From positions 6,452,187 through 6,516,186 of the forward strand of contig NW_025062475.1 in the NCBI RefSeq assembly GCF_000002995.4: a DNA stretch of 64,000 nt, given 5' to 3'. The position numbers and the translations under genes were made by a program. The notes under the pieces are model-generated. The model worked only from the letters and a program-made list of their open reading frames with translations. It did not search any database and was not told the DNA's origin. Below are positions 1 to 29,705 of this stretch, in pieces. How positions within the stretch are numbered: the stretch's first letter is position 1; each line of letters opens with the position of its first letter. The stretch comes from Brugia malayi (Eukaryota > Nematoda > Chromadorea > Rhabditida > Onchocercidae).

Positions 1-1
1 A

Positions 2-64
2 AGTGAAAAGGCAAGAATTGAGTCAACTGGCGACGTGAAAGGTTTCGAATTTCATTCTCTATAG
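2..64 (+). other. possible C-terminal end of an upstream gene
   Basis: From base 2 to the TAG at 62-64 one frame is open. It reads SEKARIESTGDVKGFEFHSL, a mixed-composition stretch that looks like protein, while the other two frames stop early. It would be the last 20 residues of a gene whose body lies left of the window. No homology is recognised and 20 codons may be open by chance, so this is only a suggestion. Confidence 0.25.
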
Positions 65-1704
65 GAGGTTGAGAAAACGATGCTTTATAACATATCTTAC
101 TGTATAATGAAAAATTTTGTTGTATAAAAAAAAAAGAAAAAATTGGGTACCGATGAATTTATAAGTTATCAGTATTTCTGATTTCGGTTCAAGACCATAT
201 TTAATTTTTTGGTAACCGTCATAATCATAATAACCGTCGATTTAGAATTCTTCCATTCTTAATAAAATTGTATCTATCGTCAACAAGTTTTGTTCAGCAT
301 ATATTTTATCGTTTTCTGGCTAGTTTATTTATGTATTTACTTTGCTTCAATAATTTTATTTTTTTATGGATATCAAAGAGACAGCAGTATTTAGGAATAA
401 ATAAGTTGTGTAGTTCATTAATGGTCATTACATGTCAATTTTTAGGCTACTAATCTTCGATTTATTAAACTTCATCAGCAAACAGCTTTTTTGATTTATG
501 GCAATTGGATAGCTTACTAGTTCAACTTCTGAAATGTAAAAATGATTGATAAAATGATTAAAGGATTATGCTTTAACCAAACTGTAAACCAATTAAAATC
601 ACTAGTATAATAATTATTCTTAATGTACTATAGGTAACCTTGCACTGCTTGTTAAATAATATGCAAGCTGACTATATACAATGTAGGGATTATTCGTTTA
701 TTGCTTAAGTTTATACATAAATTAAATGATATAAAAGCTCACCTGATTCGTACAAATATATCAAAATTGAAACGTAATATAACATAGTGAAACGAATTGC
801 AATTCTGCCTTTCAAAGAGATAAGCAGAGAAAAACATGTACATGGCATTAATTACTGGGTGACAGGAGAATGGTGTCAAAATGAAGTAATTAGAGGGGTT
901 CAATTTAACTTGAGGGATTAATTTTAAACTTTTTAAAGTTTAACAAACAAGATGAAGACAACGAGACATGAGTGCTTACAAAGTGGACATCATTGAACTC
1001 GGACGGAACAGTGTCATCCTTACTTTTTACTTTTTAAGTGCTTAGAAAGCATGCTATTATCATTGCATCAGGCCTCATAAATAATATAAAATAATTTTTA
1101 GAATGTTTTCTCTCTTTCCACACTACACAACTCTAGCACTTTCTGCATTGCTAATGTTCAAATCATATATTTTTAAAATCATTTTACTTGCACATAATGC
1201 TATTACAGAAAACATGATTCTTGAAAAAGTATGTTGAGTACTGTGATTTATTCTTGGTATACTGCCCAAAAGTATGGTGCAGGTGCGAGGGGTTGTGGAG
1301 GTATGGGAAGGGATAGGGTATGTGCTGGGGGGTACGTCATGCTGTCAGCCACTGCTAGTTCCTTAGTAACCGGAGACTGCGAAAATTATGGTATAAATTG
1401 GTGTTATCAATCGTTAAATGTCGAAGTTCGTACTCAGTGAATTGAGTAATTGCTAGCAAGTTGCATGTATTATAAGCTAAGCTTTTATTTTTTAAAGTTA
1501 GAGAAGTGTGTTAATGAGTTTAGTTTACATCTAAAAACAAGTTTAAGCATACTGGTACAGATCGTTTGCATTGCGAAGAAGGGATTGTAAATTTGATTTT
1601 AATGGATCCCATGTTGATAAAGAATCCCATGAACAATTTGAACAGAGAATTTTTGGACGGTTGATTGTTTTACATAGTTTTACATGCTATGATGCAGCGT
1701 AATA
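65..1704. other. intergenic and prp-8 upstream region
   Basis: No supported gene lies here. The stretch is AT-rich except for a G-rich island at about 1275-1385 (runs GGGG and GGGGGG), which stands out from its surroundings and is a reasonable place for a promoter or for nucleosome-depleted DNA. A 69-codon open frame over that island has no recognisable similarity and is not called as a gene. Confidence 0.4.
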
Positions 1705-1762
1705 TTTCAGGTCTCTTGAAAGATTTCAACTACTAAAGACCCCATTCTTTGATAATACGAGA
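1705..1762 (+). promoter_or_regulatory. likely trans-splice acceptor and 5' UTR of prp-8
   Basis: ATTTCAG ends at 1710 with no donor paired to it upstream, 52 bases before the prp-8 ATG. In nematodes such lone acceptors receive a spliced leader, so 1711-1762 would be the 5' UTR. A cis-spliced 5' UTR exon is the alternative. Confidence 0.45.
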
Positions 1763-15528
<13,766 letters not shown>

Positions 15529-16524
15529 AATCAGTTGAATTTACTAAAGGATTTTTTATCCCCATGTATTTTTTCAATTCTTGTAAATCTTGAAGTTTAA
15601 ATCACAGATGAAAATATTGACCAATGTTTCACAATTTAAAGTTTGATCCTATTTCGCTATCCTTGGCAGTTATTTTGGTGGCTGTTTATCTCTAGCACCT
15701 TCTGACATTTCGTCAGTTACATGGTGTTGCATTAAATGATCACAATTGTGAGATTTCTCTTTTTTTGCACTTATTAAATGTAAAAATTTTAGCATTTTCT
15801 TGATTTTATCATATTTCATATGGAACAAAAGTTCAAAGTTTCTGTATTTTTCAAAACGATTCAGTTAAATCAAAATACTTTGTTTTCATACCACGTTGTC
15901 CGTTATTCATTATGTATGAGAGGTAATCTCCAAATGTATCGTTGTGTTTTGAAATAAATTTATTAAGAAGCGTTAATTATATGGCAAAAACTGTATTCAC
16001 AAGAGTTTTAGCCCTTATTGATAACGAAATGCGGAATGAAGTTTCTAAATATAAATAAAATTATGGGAGGTGGGAATGAAAGTCGCTAATGTTGGGATAT
16101 TCCGATTTTGTTGGCTCACATGAGCTTTTTGCGCTTATTAACAACTGACAACTTGATGAAGTTTGAATAATAATCGATTCGTTCCACAAGTGTGGAACTC
16201 ACGTCGTAAGATTTCAGCATGCGCGTCAGGTTCGTTTCATTGCCAAGATTGATAGGACTGGAGAATTTTGCCAGTCAGACTCCATGATACAGAAAGATCG
16301 CTTCACTGGAGGTCGGTTTTGTGTTTTTTCTGAATTTCTGACTTGGACGAGAAAAGCTCATTCGGAGTGCGTGATTTTGGTATTAGGGGTGTTTGGTCTT
16401 AAAAATCCACATTTTCATTTTTTAGAAGCATAGGAGCTATTCCAGTGAAGAAAGTTCACCTTACTTATTGCAGGAGGACACAGTAGTGAGTTGGTTTTGT
16501 GTGATGCTCAACATGCTTATTCCA
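15529..16524 (+). other. prp-8 3' region and wdr-48 promoter
   Basis: AATAAA signals at 15953-15958 and 16054-16059 follow the prp-8 stop by about 425 and 525 bases; either could direct polyadenylation. The remaining 450 bases or so before wdr-48 are less AT-rich and hold the presumed wdr-48 promoter. The spacing is much larger than the roughly 100 bases typical of nematode operons, so separate transcription is likelier. Confidence 0.55.
15953..15958 (+). terminator. prp-8: candidate prp-8 polyadenylation signal
   Basis: A canonical AATAAA downstream of the prp-8 stop; a second copy is at 16054-16059. Which one is used cannot be told from sequence. Confidence 0.45.
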
Positions 16525-16542
16525 GAAATTTAAGTTGAAAAC
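16519..16542 (+). promoter_or_regulatory. likely trans-splice acceptor of wdr-48
   Basis: TTATTCCAG ends at 16525, 17 bases before the wdr-48 ATG, with no obvious paired donor. This is the spacing expected for spliced-leader addition. Confidence 0.5.
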
Positions 16543-21320
<4,778 letters not shown>

Positions 21321-23429
21321 TGGTGGTTATTCGTATTAAAAAATCATTTTGTATTCAGTCTACAGCATTTTAAAGTCCAGTGATCTGTTCGAAAGTGTTT
21401 TCAACTTTCTACAAATATAAACGTGGGATAATTTAAGTTACTATTTAAACAGGCCGTACATAGTTTATATATTTTTTTTTTTTTTCAACATCGACATAAA
21501 ATACATCATATCCTATAGGTAAGATTTGTAATTGAATTGCTGTGATAGAGATGTAAAATCAGCACTTTAATATAATCGTGGTGTTTATATAGAAGATATA
21601 TATGTGGATTTTTTACGGGAATTGTAATTGATTCATTTGATTTAATTTGTCTTACATTTACAGCACAAACCAAAATTTTTGTTGAAAAGTAAGTTCACTA
21701 CAGACCATAAAGGAAGTGCAACGATCCATGTTTTATGAGTAAATGCATAGTTCCAATTTAAGTAACTTATTTATCCTTAAAAATAGACGCTGGTCCTTTC
21801 GTGTTCAACTTGGAATAATTTTTTGGGGTATCCTTGAAGTGTAATCATGATTCTATGATAAATACCGATCTTAGAACGGAAGTCAAGTTACCACTGTTTT
21901 CCCTAGCAGGCGTTATTTTTAGTCATCGCAGATGCGTTCTTAACCGTTAGAAATATTGTATTATGGTTTCGGTTAATAACGCCTAAACTTCCATTCTAGC
22001 ATTTATGAAATGATCATAAGATCTTCGGATTGGAGTACGTGGTTAAGATTGGAGGCAGTCTTTGGGCAGCAACTGTAAAAACTTTCGTATCATACTGATT
22101 TGGAACGCAACAAAGGCACTTTGATAGTCTAAGATTATTTTTTATTCTGCAGTGATAACTGCATTTCGGTGATATTTATATTTCATATGTGAACTGTTCC
22201 AAAATAAATAATTATAGTAAGTATTCCAAACTGACCATTATAGTAACTATTCCGAATAAGTATTCTTTATAAGTATTTCAAAATAACGGTAGTAGCGACG
22301 GTCGTCTGCACTCTACTGGTTTTTAAAGTAATATAATATACTCACTTTTTGAAAACCTGATCGCAAAACTTGATTGAAGTTTGGACATAATAACCGAGAA
22401 AACCCAAGAAGAAAATCTGTGGAATCAAATTTGTTTGAATGATACGAGCATTTATGTCCTCAACACTGCCTATCCGAATTATACTATAAATGAAATGAAT
22501 TTGAAATGGATAAGCTTAGATCTCCTAACAAGACCCTTTCAAAATGATAAATTAAACAACATGGATATTTAAATACAATTTTCTTGCTAGCTTCAATATA
22601 AGGGTATCCCTTCTATACAAACATTACAACAATTATCTCTGAAACTGATTTGTGAACATTTCCGTGAACTTCACATATTTCGCAAAAATTGACTCAACTT
22701 TGTTCAAACTAATTATAAAAACCAAACATAATCATTAATAAGAAAAGTGAGCAAAAAGAAATAATTTAATTAAGACCATCTTATTATGGTTTCATATTAT
22801 TATAACATATTACTATAACTACGTTTGTTACTACTATAGAGACGTATGACATTTGCTGTATGAGATATTGAGCAATCTGAATAATTCTAACGAATGGACA
22901 GAATTTTTTGCAGAATATGTAGAGTTTTTGTATCTGCAAAATAGCTTTTGGATACAGAATCTTCTTGCGAAAGAGACTGAAATTTATCTTTTATCAAAAA
23001 TTGAATCAGACTTTTTAATAATATTTGAGAGTGTTTTAGTTATAATAAGTGAAAGAATAGCGAAAGTTTTCTAGAAGCTCCTGAAAAACAGTAAACAAAT
23101 GATCTTTTTCCTTATCAGTATATCTCCTCAAACTGATTTCACAAACATTTGGTAACTCATTCAGTAAAATGTCAAAGATTATTATTATCACTCATTGCTC
23201 GCTTCCTTATCAGTAACACAAAACATTGTTTTGTGCACTGTGTGTTTTATTAGATTATAATTTTATTCATCTAAGTTTAAGTTTAAAAAATTGTTATTTA
23301 TCTCAATCTTGTTAATCGAAACGAGATGATAAATACTCTAATGTGATTATTGTTTTATTAGAAGTCAAAGTTTTCACTTCAGAAGGAACAAAAAACTTAC
23401 GACCGCTGTGTTTTTTTCCTTCTTTATTT
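21321..23429. other. intergenic region after wdr-48
   Basis: Very AT-rich with no supported gene. ATTAAA at 21335-21340 may be the wdr-48 polyadenylation signal. Two short open frames, 22381-22572 and 22853-23074, have no recognisable similarity and no splice context and are not called. Confidence 0.5.
22211..22287. repeat. degenerate tandem repeat around ATTATAGTAAGTATTCC
   Basis: ATTATAGTAAGTATTCCAAA, ATTATAGTAACTATTCCGAA and a poorer third copy, TTATAAGTATTTCAAAA, follow one another. This is a small decayed tandem array in intergenic DNA. Confidence 0.5.
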
Positions 23430-23437
23430 CCAGAAGA

Positions 23438-26400
23438 ATGAAAATAATACCGTTTGTTGTGGCAGTAATCTGGATCACAATAACCACTTCATCAGGTCAT
23501 CGTCTTTTCTATACATTTATAGCTGGTATTAAGTTAATTGTCTTTTGGTTTCTACTTAATCGAGCATTTTCAAAAACTGTGCGATCATTCAATACTACTA
23601 AATTATTTTATACACACTTTAAGAGTGCATCATAATATTTGATTTGAATAATTCCTAAATGATTGCATTTACATTTAAGCATGCAAATGATAACATTGTT
23701 TTCTGAGCTAATTCATTAATTTTTTCTTAAATAAGCTTCAAAAATGATTTTTTTAAGTGATTTTATTAAGGCAGAACTATGTTCTAACAGATAAAGAGAG
23801 GAAGAGAGAGAACAGAAAAATAGAAATTATCCAAAGCCAATCAATAACTTTGAAGAAACCATCGTCTTAATTTTTGTCTTAAAAAATAATGAATATTTCA
23901 TTGCTTATAAAAATAAGCGGATCTTTGTCATTTCAGAAGAAATTCGGTAGAAGTTGCCGATTTAAAAACTAGATGAATAAATCATATCTAATTCATGAGA
24001 TGTGATCAAAATGACCCCTTGAATGAATCTCAGGCAGCTAGCATATAAAATTAATGTGTAACAAATGAATAAATATTTCTTCGAGAATACTTCTAGCAGA
24101 CTAAATTACTAGTTTTAATATCATTTTAGCAAATTAATTCCAAGTTTGCTTTGGATTTATAGTGAGGAGTGACGATTGGAAAAAAATGAAATAAGCAGAA
24201 ATAGAAATAAATATCAAAATATTGTATTTTTGAATGAATCTATTATTTTAATGAGTTCTTCAGTATAAATTGTTGGCAATATGAGCTCCAGAATTGGATT
24301 GACTGTTTCTTATGTCTTAAATCATTCTCATACATTCGATGGATTGGCTAAATCTTCTTTTAAAAAGATCTTTAAGTTTATATTGTAATAAAAACCATCC
24401 GCCACATAATCACCAGAAAAATGATTAATATTTTCGAAAGCAACTTACAAAATAATAGATCTGACATGAATATCAAAATATTATATTTCTTTTTTACTCA
24501 TAATATCATGTGGCAATATTTCGGGTAAGAAGAAATAATAAAGTTTAGCACTAAAATTTGTATTGAGCGAAACATAATTTACAGTGTAAAAAGGAACAAA
24601 GAAGTTTAGTAGCTAACAAAATTGTTTTTGACTAGTCTCACGTAGATCATATAGATCGGTTGCGTTGATCATTAAAGGCTTTTTTATCATTAGCTAGATC
24701 AGCAAAATAAAAATTTTCCTTTCATTTATTGACCATTCTAATTTCTATTGAAAAGAAATCAAGTTTAACCAGTTTGAGTCAACAATATGATATCTTAGGA
24801 TTAGAGATTCAAGTCCTCATAGTATTTTTTAATATAATTTTTACGAAAATAAAAACAAAATTTTATACAACCTCATCAGGTGTTAGCTTTGTTTTCTGCA
24901 GATTTCAAAATAATAGTTTAAGTAACATTTAAATAAATTTTAGATGGTCGTTGAAGTAAATTCCAGATTATTAAGGTAATTATGCATTTCAAATTTATTA
25001 ATTTTTGCTAAATAGTTTTTGTTTCAGGAGACGGGATATTAAAGAAATTTCAAGTTGGTGACGGTTACTCTTTATTACTCAAAAATGACACTGGTATGAG
25101 ACTTTCAAAATGAAAAATAATCAATTGTAGGGATTTCAAATAATTCAAACCTTGTATAACAATTTTGTAAAACAAAATTTCTAAAATATTTTGACGAAGT
25201 GACCTATCAATTATTTAAATTATTGAATGACTACTTCTAAACACAATAAAAAGCGCAGAAAGTCAATAGGCCATAACTAACTCTAAAAAATTCACTATCT
25301 GTTTGCACGCCTCTTTTGATCTAAATTCTAGAACAATCCATGCAATCCTAAACTTCATGAAAAGCAATTTGGCTTACAATTAGAGATTCTTTCTTTATTG
25401 AAACCATTCTAGACTGGTATTTAATACAAGCATATATCTTTTTCAATTTCATTGAACTCTGAACTTCGAACCATCCTTTACTTTTCTCCTGAAAAAACCT
25501 TTTTTTGACGAATCCAATTGTGTCATGTGTAAAATTATTAACACACATGAGGATTTTCGGTGAAGGGCATTGGAAAAAATGGATTTTCTCCATTTGCATT
25601 ACATATGATCTGCTCACATCCTGTCATAGTCATTTGACAGCTTAGATAAAAAAACTTTAAAAATTCCATCTTGTAACAATAATTAAGCAACGAAATTAAT
25701 AAAAAAATCCCACTTGCAGCAGGAAGCTGCGCTATTGACCAGGAAATGCATTTCATAAATGCCGTAGAAGCTCTGACACTTTAGTAGCTTGTCAAATATC
25801 GCAGAAAAATATATCTTCCAATTTTCTACTAACACTTTTTTCCCATGAAAAGCAAAATATTTGAATAGAGATCATAATATTTTTAGGGAAACTGTCAACC
25901 GATCTGGTATCTGAAGATAAATCTTACAATTATAATGGTGATGGCAGTGATGATGAAGACAAAGAGGACTATAGCGATGCTGATAATGGCACTGATAATG
26001 AGGATCATAATAATGATAAATATGAGGATGATGGCAGCGCTGACACTGATAATGGTGGTGATAATGAAGATCGCAGTGGAGATAATGGTGATGATGGCGA
26101 CAAAGACTATGATAGTGATAGGGATGACGATGAGGATGATGATAGGGATAACGATAAAAATGGCGATGAAGAGGACGATGGTGGCAGTGACGATAGCGAT
26201 AATGGGGATGAGGATGGTGATGATGGCGATGAGAATGGTGATGATGGCGATGGGGATGGTGATAATGACGATGAGGATAATGATGGCGATTATGAGGATG
26301 ATGACGGAAATGATGATGAAAGTGGCGATGACGAGGACGATGGTGGCAATGATGATGGTGATAAGGATGGTGGTAGTGACGAGGGTGAGGACGATAATGC

Positions 26401-28408
26401 GGATGATAATCGCGGTGATTGCGTGCAGGATGATGATGGGGATGCTGGTAGGGATGGTAATGATGATAGTGTTGATAACGATGAATGTGGAAATGATGAT
26501 GAAGATAATGGGGATGGTGACAATAATGATGGAGATGATGTAGAGGATAGTGATGATGGAGATATCGATGAAGATGGTGGTGATGGAGATGACGATGATG
26601 GTGATGTGGATGACGATGATGATGACGGGGATGACGATGAAGATGATGACGGGGATGATGATGAGGATGGTGGAGGGGATGATGATGAGGATGGGGGCGG
26701 GGATGACGATGAGGATGGTGGCGGGGATGACGATGATGGTGATGTGGATGACGATGAAGATGATGACGGTGATGACGGTGAAGATGATGACGGGGATGAT
26801 GATGAGGATGGTGGCGGGGATGACGATGAGGATGGTGGCGGGGATGACGATGAGGATGGTAGTGATGACGATGATGGTGATGTGGATGACGACGACGATG
26901 ACGGGGATGACGATGAAGATGATGACGGGGATGATGATGAGGATGGTGGAGGGGATGATGATGAGGATGGGGGCGGGGATGACGATGAGGATGGTGGCGG
27001 GGATGACGATGATGGTGATGTGGATGACGATGAAGATGATGACGGGGATGACGATGATGGTGATGTGGATGACGATGAAGATGATGACGGTGATGACGGT
27101 GAAGATGATGACGGGGATGATGATGAGGATGGTGGCGGGGATGACGATGAAGATGATGACGGGGATGACGGTGAAGATGATGACGGGGATGATGATGAGG
27201 ATGGTGGCGGGGATGACGATGAAGATGATGACGGGGATGATGATGAGGATGGTGGCGGGGATGACGATGAGGATGGTGGCGGGGATGACGATGAGGATGG
27301 TAGTGATGACGATGATGGTGATGTGGATGACGATGAGGATGGTAGTGATGACGATGTTGGTGATGTGGATGACGATGATGATGACGGGGATGACGATGAA
27401 GATGATGACGGGGATGATGATGAGGATGGTGGAGGGGATGATGATGAGGATGGGGGCGGGGATGACGATGAGGATGGTGGCGGGGATGACGATGATGGTG
27501 ATGTGGATGACGATGAAGATGATGACGGGGATGACGATGAAGATGATGACGGGGATGATGATGAGGATGGTGGCGGGGATGACGATGATAGTGATGTGGA
27601 TGACGATGAAGATGCTGATAGTGACGAGGGTGGGGACGATAATGTGGATGATAATCGCGGCGATTGCGTGCAGGATGATGATGGGGATGCTGGTAGGGAT
27701 GGTAATGATGATAGTGTTGATAACGATGAATGTGGAAATGATTGTAGTGATGGGAATGATGATGAAGATAATGGGGATGGTGATAATAATGATGGAGATG
27801 ATGTAGAGGATAGTGATGATGGAGATATCGATGAAGATGGTGGTGATGGAGATGACGATGATGGTGATGTGGATGACGATGAAGATAGTGACGGGGATGA
27901 CGATGAAGATGATGACGGGGATGACGATGATGGTGATGTGGATGACGATGAAGATGATGACGGTGATGACGATGAAGATGATGACGGGGATGATGATGAG
28001 GATGGTGGTAGTGACGAGGGTGGGGACGATAATGTGGATGATAATCGCGGTGATTGTGTGCAGGATGATGATGGGGATGCTGGTAGGGATGATAATGATG
28101 ATAGTGTTGATAATAGTGGTGGAAATGATTGTAGTGATGGTGGAAATGATTGTAGTGATGGGAATGATGATGAAGATAGTGGGGATGGTGATAATAATGA
28201 TGGAGATGACGAAGACGATGATGGTAATGAGGATGATGAGGATAACGATGGAGATAAGGATGGTAATGCTGATGATGTGGATGATGATAATGGAGATAAC
28301 GATGAGGATGATGGTGATAATGAGGATAATGACAATGGCGATAACAGTAATGACAACGGAAATTATGATAATGATTATGAAGCAGATGATAACCAAGATT
28401 ATTATTGA
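23438..28408 (+). CDS. secreted hyperacidic Asp-rich repeat protein, 3 exons
   Basis: Exons 23438-23495, 25028-25093 and 25887-28408 join in matching phases (GT-AG) to 2,646 nt, about 881 aa. Exon 1 follows a clean TTTATTTCCAG acceptor (ends 23433), a likely trans-splice site, and encodes a signal peptide MKIIPFVVAVIWITITTSSG, probably cleaved near TSS/GD. Exon 2 encodes a short ordinary stretch (DGILKKFQVGDGYSLLLKN). Exon 3 starts GKLSTDLVSEDKSYNYNG and then becomes almost wholly Asp, Glu, Gly, Asn and Ser to the stop, in blocks such as DDEDDDGD and DDDEDGGGD. Cys occurs only in RGDC, DEC and NDC motifs in three repeat modules. Such chains are expected to be disordered and to bind Ca2+ or basic partners. 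I recognise no orthologue. The gene structure is inferred from splice phase, signal peptide and an AATAAA overlapping the stop. Confidence 0.72.
26374..26620 (+). repeat. Cys/RGD module, copy 1
   Basis: Starts AGTGACGAGGGT and encodes an RGDC (26411-26422), a QDDDGDAGRDG stretch and DECGND, then continues into DGDIDEDGGDGDDDDGD. It is repeated almost unchanged at 27620 and in shortened form at 28010. Confidence 0.9.
27620..27880 (+). repeat. Cys/RGD module, copy 2
   Basis: A near-identical second copy of the 26374 module, displaced by 1,246 bases, with RGDC at 27656-27667. It carries a 15-base insertion (TGTAGTGATGGGAAT) that adds one more Cys after DECGND. Confidence 0.9.
28010..28200 (+). 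repeat. Cys/RGD module, copy 3
   Basis: A third copy, 390 bases after copy 2, with RGDC at 28046-28057. DECGND is replaced here by two tandem GNDCSDG units, showing that the small Cys unit multiplies independently of the larger module. Confidence 0.88.
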
Positions 28409-28413
28409 ATAAA
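28408..28413 (+). terminator. polyadenylation signal overlapping the acidic gene's stop
   Basis: The stop TGA (28406-28408) runs straight into AATAAA, which implies a very short 3' UTR. Decayed GAT-like sequence continues for about 80 bases beyond. Confidence 0.5.
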
Positions 28414-29066
28414 CGACTGTAGCTGATAATGATCGCAATTATGTCAATGAATAATAACGGTGACGATGTCAATAGTAAGAACAATTATAATTAATTCTTT
28501 AATAGCTCATTTAATCTTAAGTGCGGAATACAGTTTTTACTTAAAATATTAAATTTGAAACCGTTTTCACGATAGCCGATTTTAAAAAACTTACACGTAG
28601 CACTTATTTCTAATTTCTGAACCATTCGCGCTAGTTCTTCATTCTTATGTCTGTCTTACCCAATAGTCTATCACTTTTCAGTTCTTTTATGTAGTTTGTC
28701 CCTGTTGTTTTATAAATCTGAGCAAAAAATACTGCTGCTAATTTTGTACAAAAGCAATATGCTTCAAAACTGTGCAAAGTCCCAAATAACTGTTTGATAT
28801 GCTTGTTATAACAAATATTTGAAATTCAGATTCTAAAAGATACCACAAATTACAAAATCAAATGATCTTTTTTATCAGTACATGACTTCTCACAGCTTAA
28901 TCAGAGGATGTTTGATGTAAGTATTAAATAACTAGCGCTGTGAGTTTTCATCAACAGGTCATAGATTAGCCATGTCATTCGTGCAATTGCACCTGTCGGA
29001 TGGACGAAAATAAATTTATAAATGTCGAAATAATTTCGTATCAGATCCATTAGACTACAAATTGTC

Positions 29067-29393
29067 ATGCTGGATTGTTTCTTGGACAAATATAAAACTA
29101 CTTCACTTTTATATTCCATTATGCAATCATTTATTCAACACTCATCTTCCAGTTGTTGTGAGCTTGTCTGTGAACTTACCTGTTATAGGAGTGTCTCTGC
29201 ATTGCTTGGAGTGTTGCAGCTTGTTAGCAAAGAATACCTGCACTGCTTAATATGTTTAAAACTGTTCCCAATTTTACTGTTAAGATCTTCAATTCACAAC
29301 CAAACTTACATTCGATTGTTGGAGAGTTGTCGGTTCTTAGTTCAACTAACCTTTTCTGTTCTAAAAAAAGAAACTTTTCCGTTACAATGTTGA
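29067..29393 (+). other. 108-codon open frame, doubtful
   Basis: An ATG-started frame with a leucine-rich, otherwise mixed composition (for example SVSALLGVLQLVSKEYLHCL). No splice partner and no family is recognised. In 31 kb of AT-rich DNA a few frames of this length are expected by chance. Confidence 0.2.
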
Positions 29394-29536
29394 AATATTG
29401 TAGAGGTCTTCCATGATCTAACAGTCGCTCTTATGAACAACTGATAAGATATCGAAACCAACTCGTATTATATTAAGAGAAAGATCATCTGGCAGTGACG
29501 CCTTTTAATCACTGTAATTATGCATTTTGTTGTTAG

Positions 29537-29705
29537 ACATTACCCGTTATACAAAGAATTAAAACCGACGTCTTGGGTCAGTTTCCGGGTATTTCAAGCT
29601 TTGATGAAGTTAGAATTCATCTCGCATGCACGATTCACTTTCAAGAAACAGTGGTGAAGCAGCCAGTTGAAAGTACGATAACTAGCGAAATTCAGTGGAC
29701 AGTTG
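29537..29705 (+). other. exon-like segment without a known gene
   Basis: The segment follows TTGTTGTTAG and ends before GTATAA. It is open for 56 codons with protein-like content (VLGQFPGISSFDEVRIHLAC and on) and a TAG just before the acceptor in the same frame. No matching neighbour exon was found, so it may be an orphan exon, a decayed gene or chance. Confidence 0.22.

Larger units (their letters stand above)
25930..28400 (+). repeat. 2.5-kb GAT-type purine-rich repeat block
   Basis: Imperfect GAT/GAC/GAA/GGT triplets fill the block, grouped into longer units of 12-24 bases in the middle (26580-27620). The units differ by third-base changes, so it is not a pure microsatellite. Frequent GGGG runs on the + strand recur every few dozen bases. 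Because ATC, CAT and GAT-type triplets contain no stops, long spurious open frames appear on both strands. Confidence 0.95.

Noticed and set aside
1231..1440. 69-codon frame over the G-rich island
   Set aside because: Composition follows the local G-rich DNA; no splice context or similarity. The island is better read as upstream DNA of prp-8.
15529..16542. prp-8 and wdr-48 as one operon
   Set aside because: Over 1 kb separates stop and start and about 470-570 bases separate the poly(A) signals from the acceptor, much more than usual for nematode operons.
25348..25756. Overlapping minus-strand frames of 72 and 89 codons within an intron of the acidic gene
   Set aside because: No recognisable similarity and no splice or promoter context; lengths are ordinary for AT-rich DNA.
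25895..28438. 847-codon Ile/Thr/Val-rich and 688-codon Ser/Pro-rich minus-strand frames and Met/Thr-rich + frames
   Set aside because: All are shadow frames of the same repeat, without gene structure of their own.
25872..28484. 870-codon minus-strand open frame, extremely His/Pro/Arg-rich
   Set aside because: It is the antisense reading of the GAT-type repeat, which lacks stops in several frames. It has no signal peptide, no supporting splice structure and no family; the + frame is the one joined to upstream exons.
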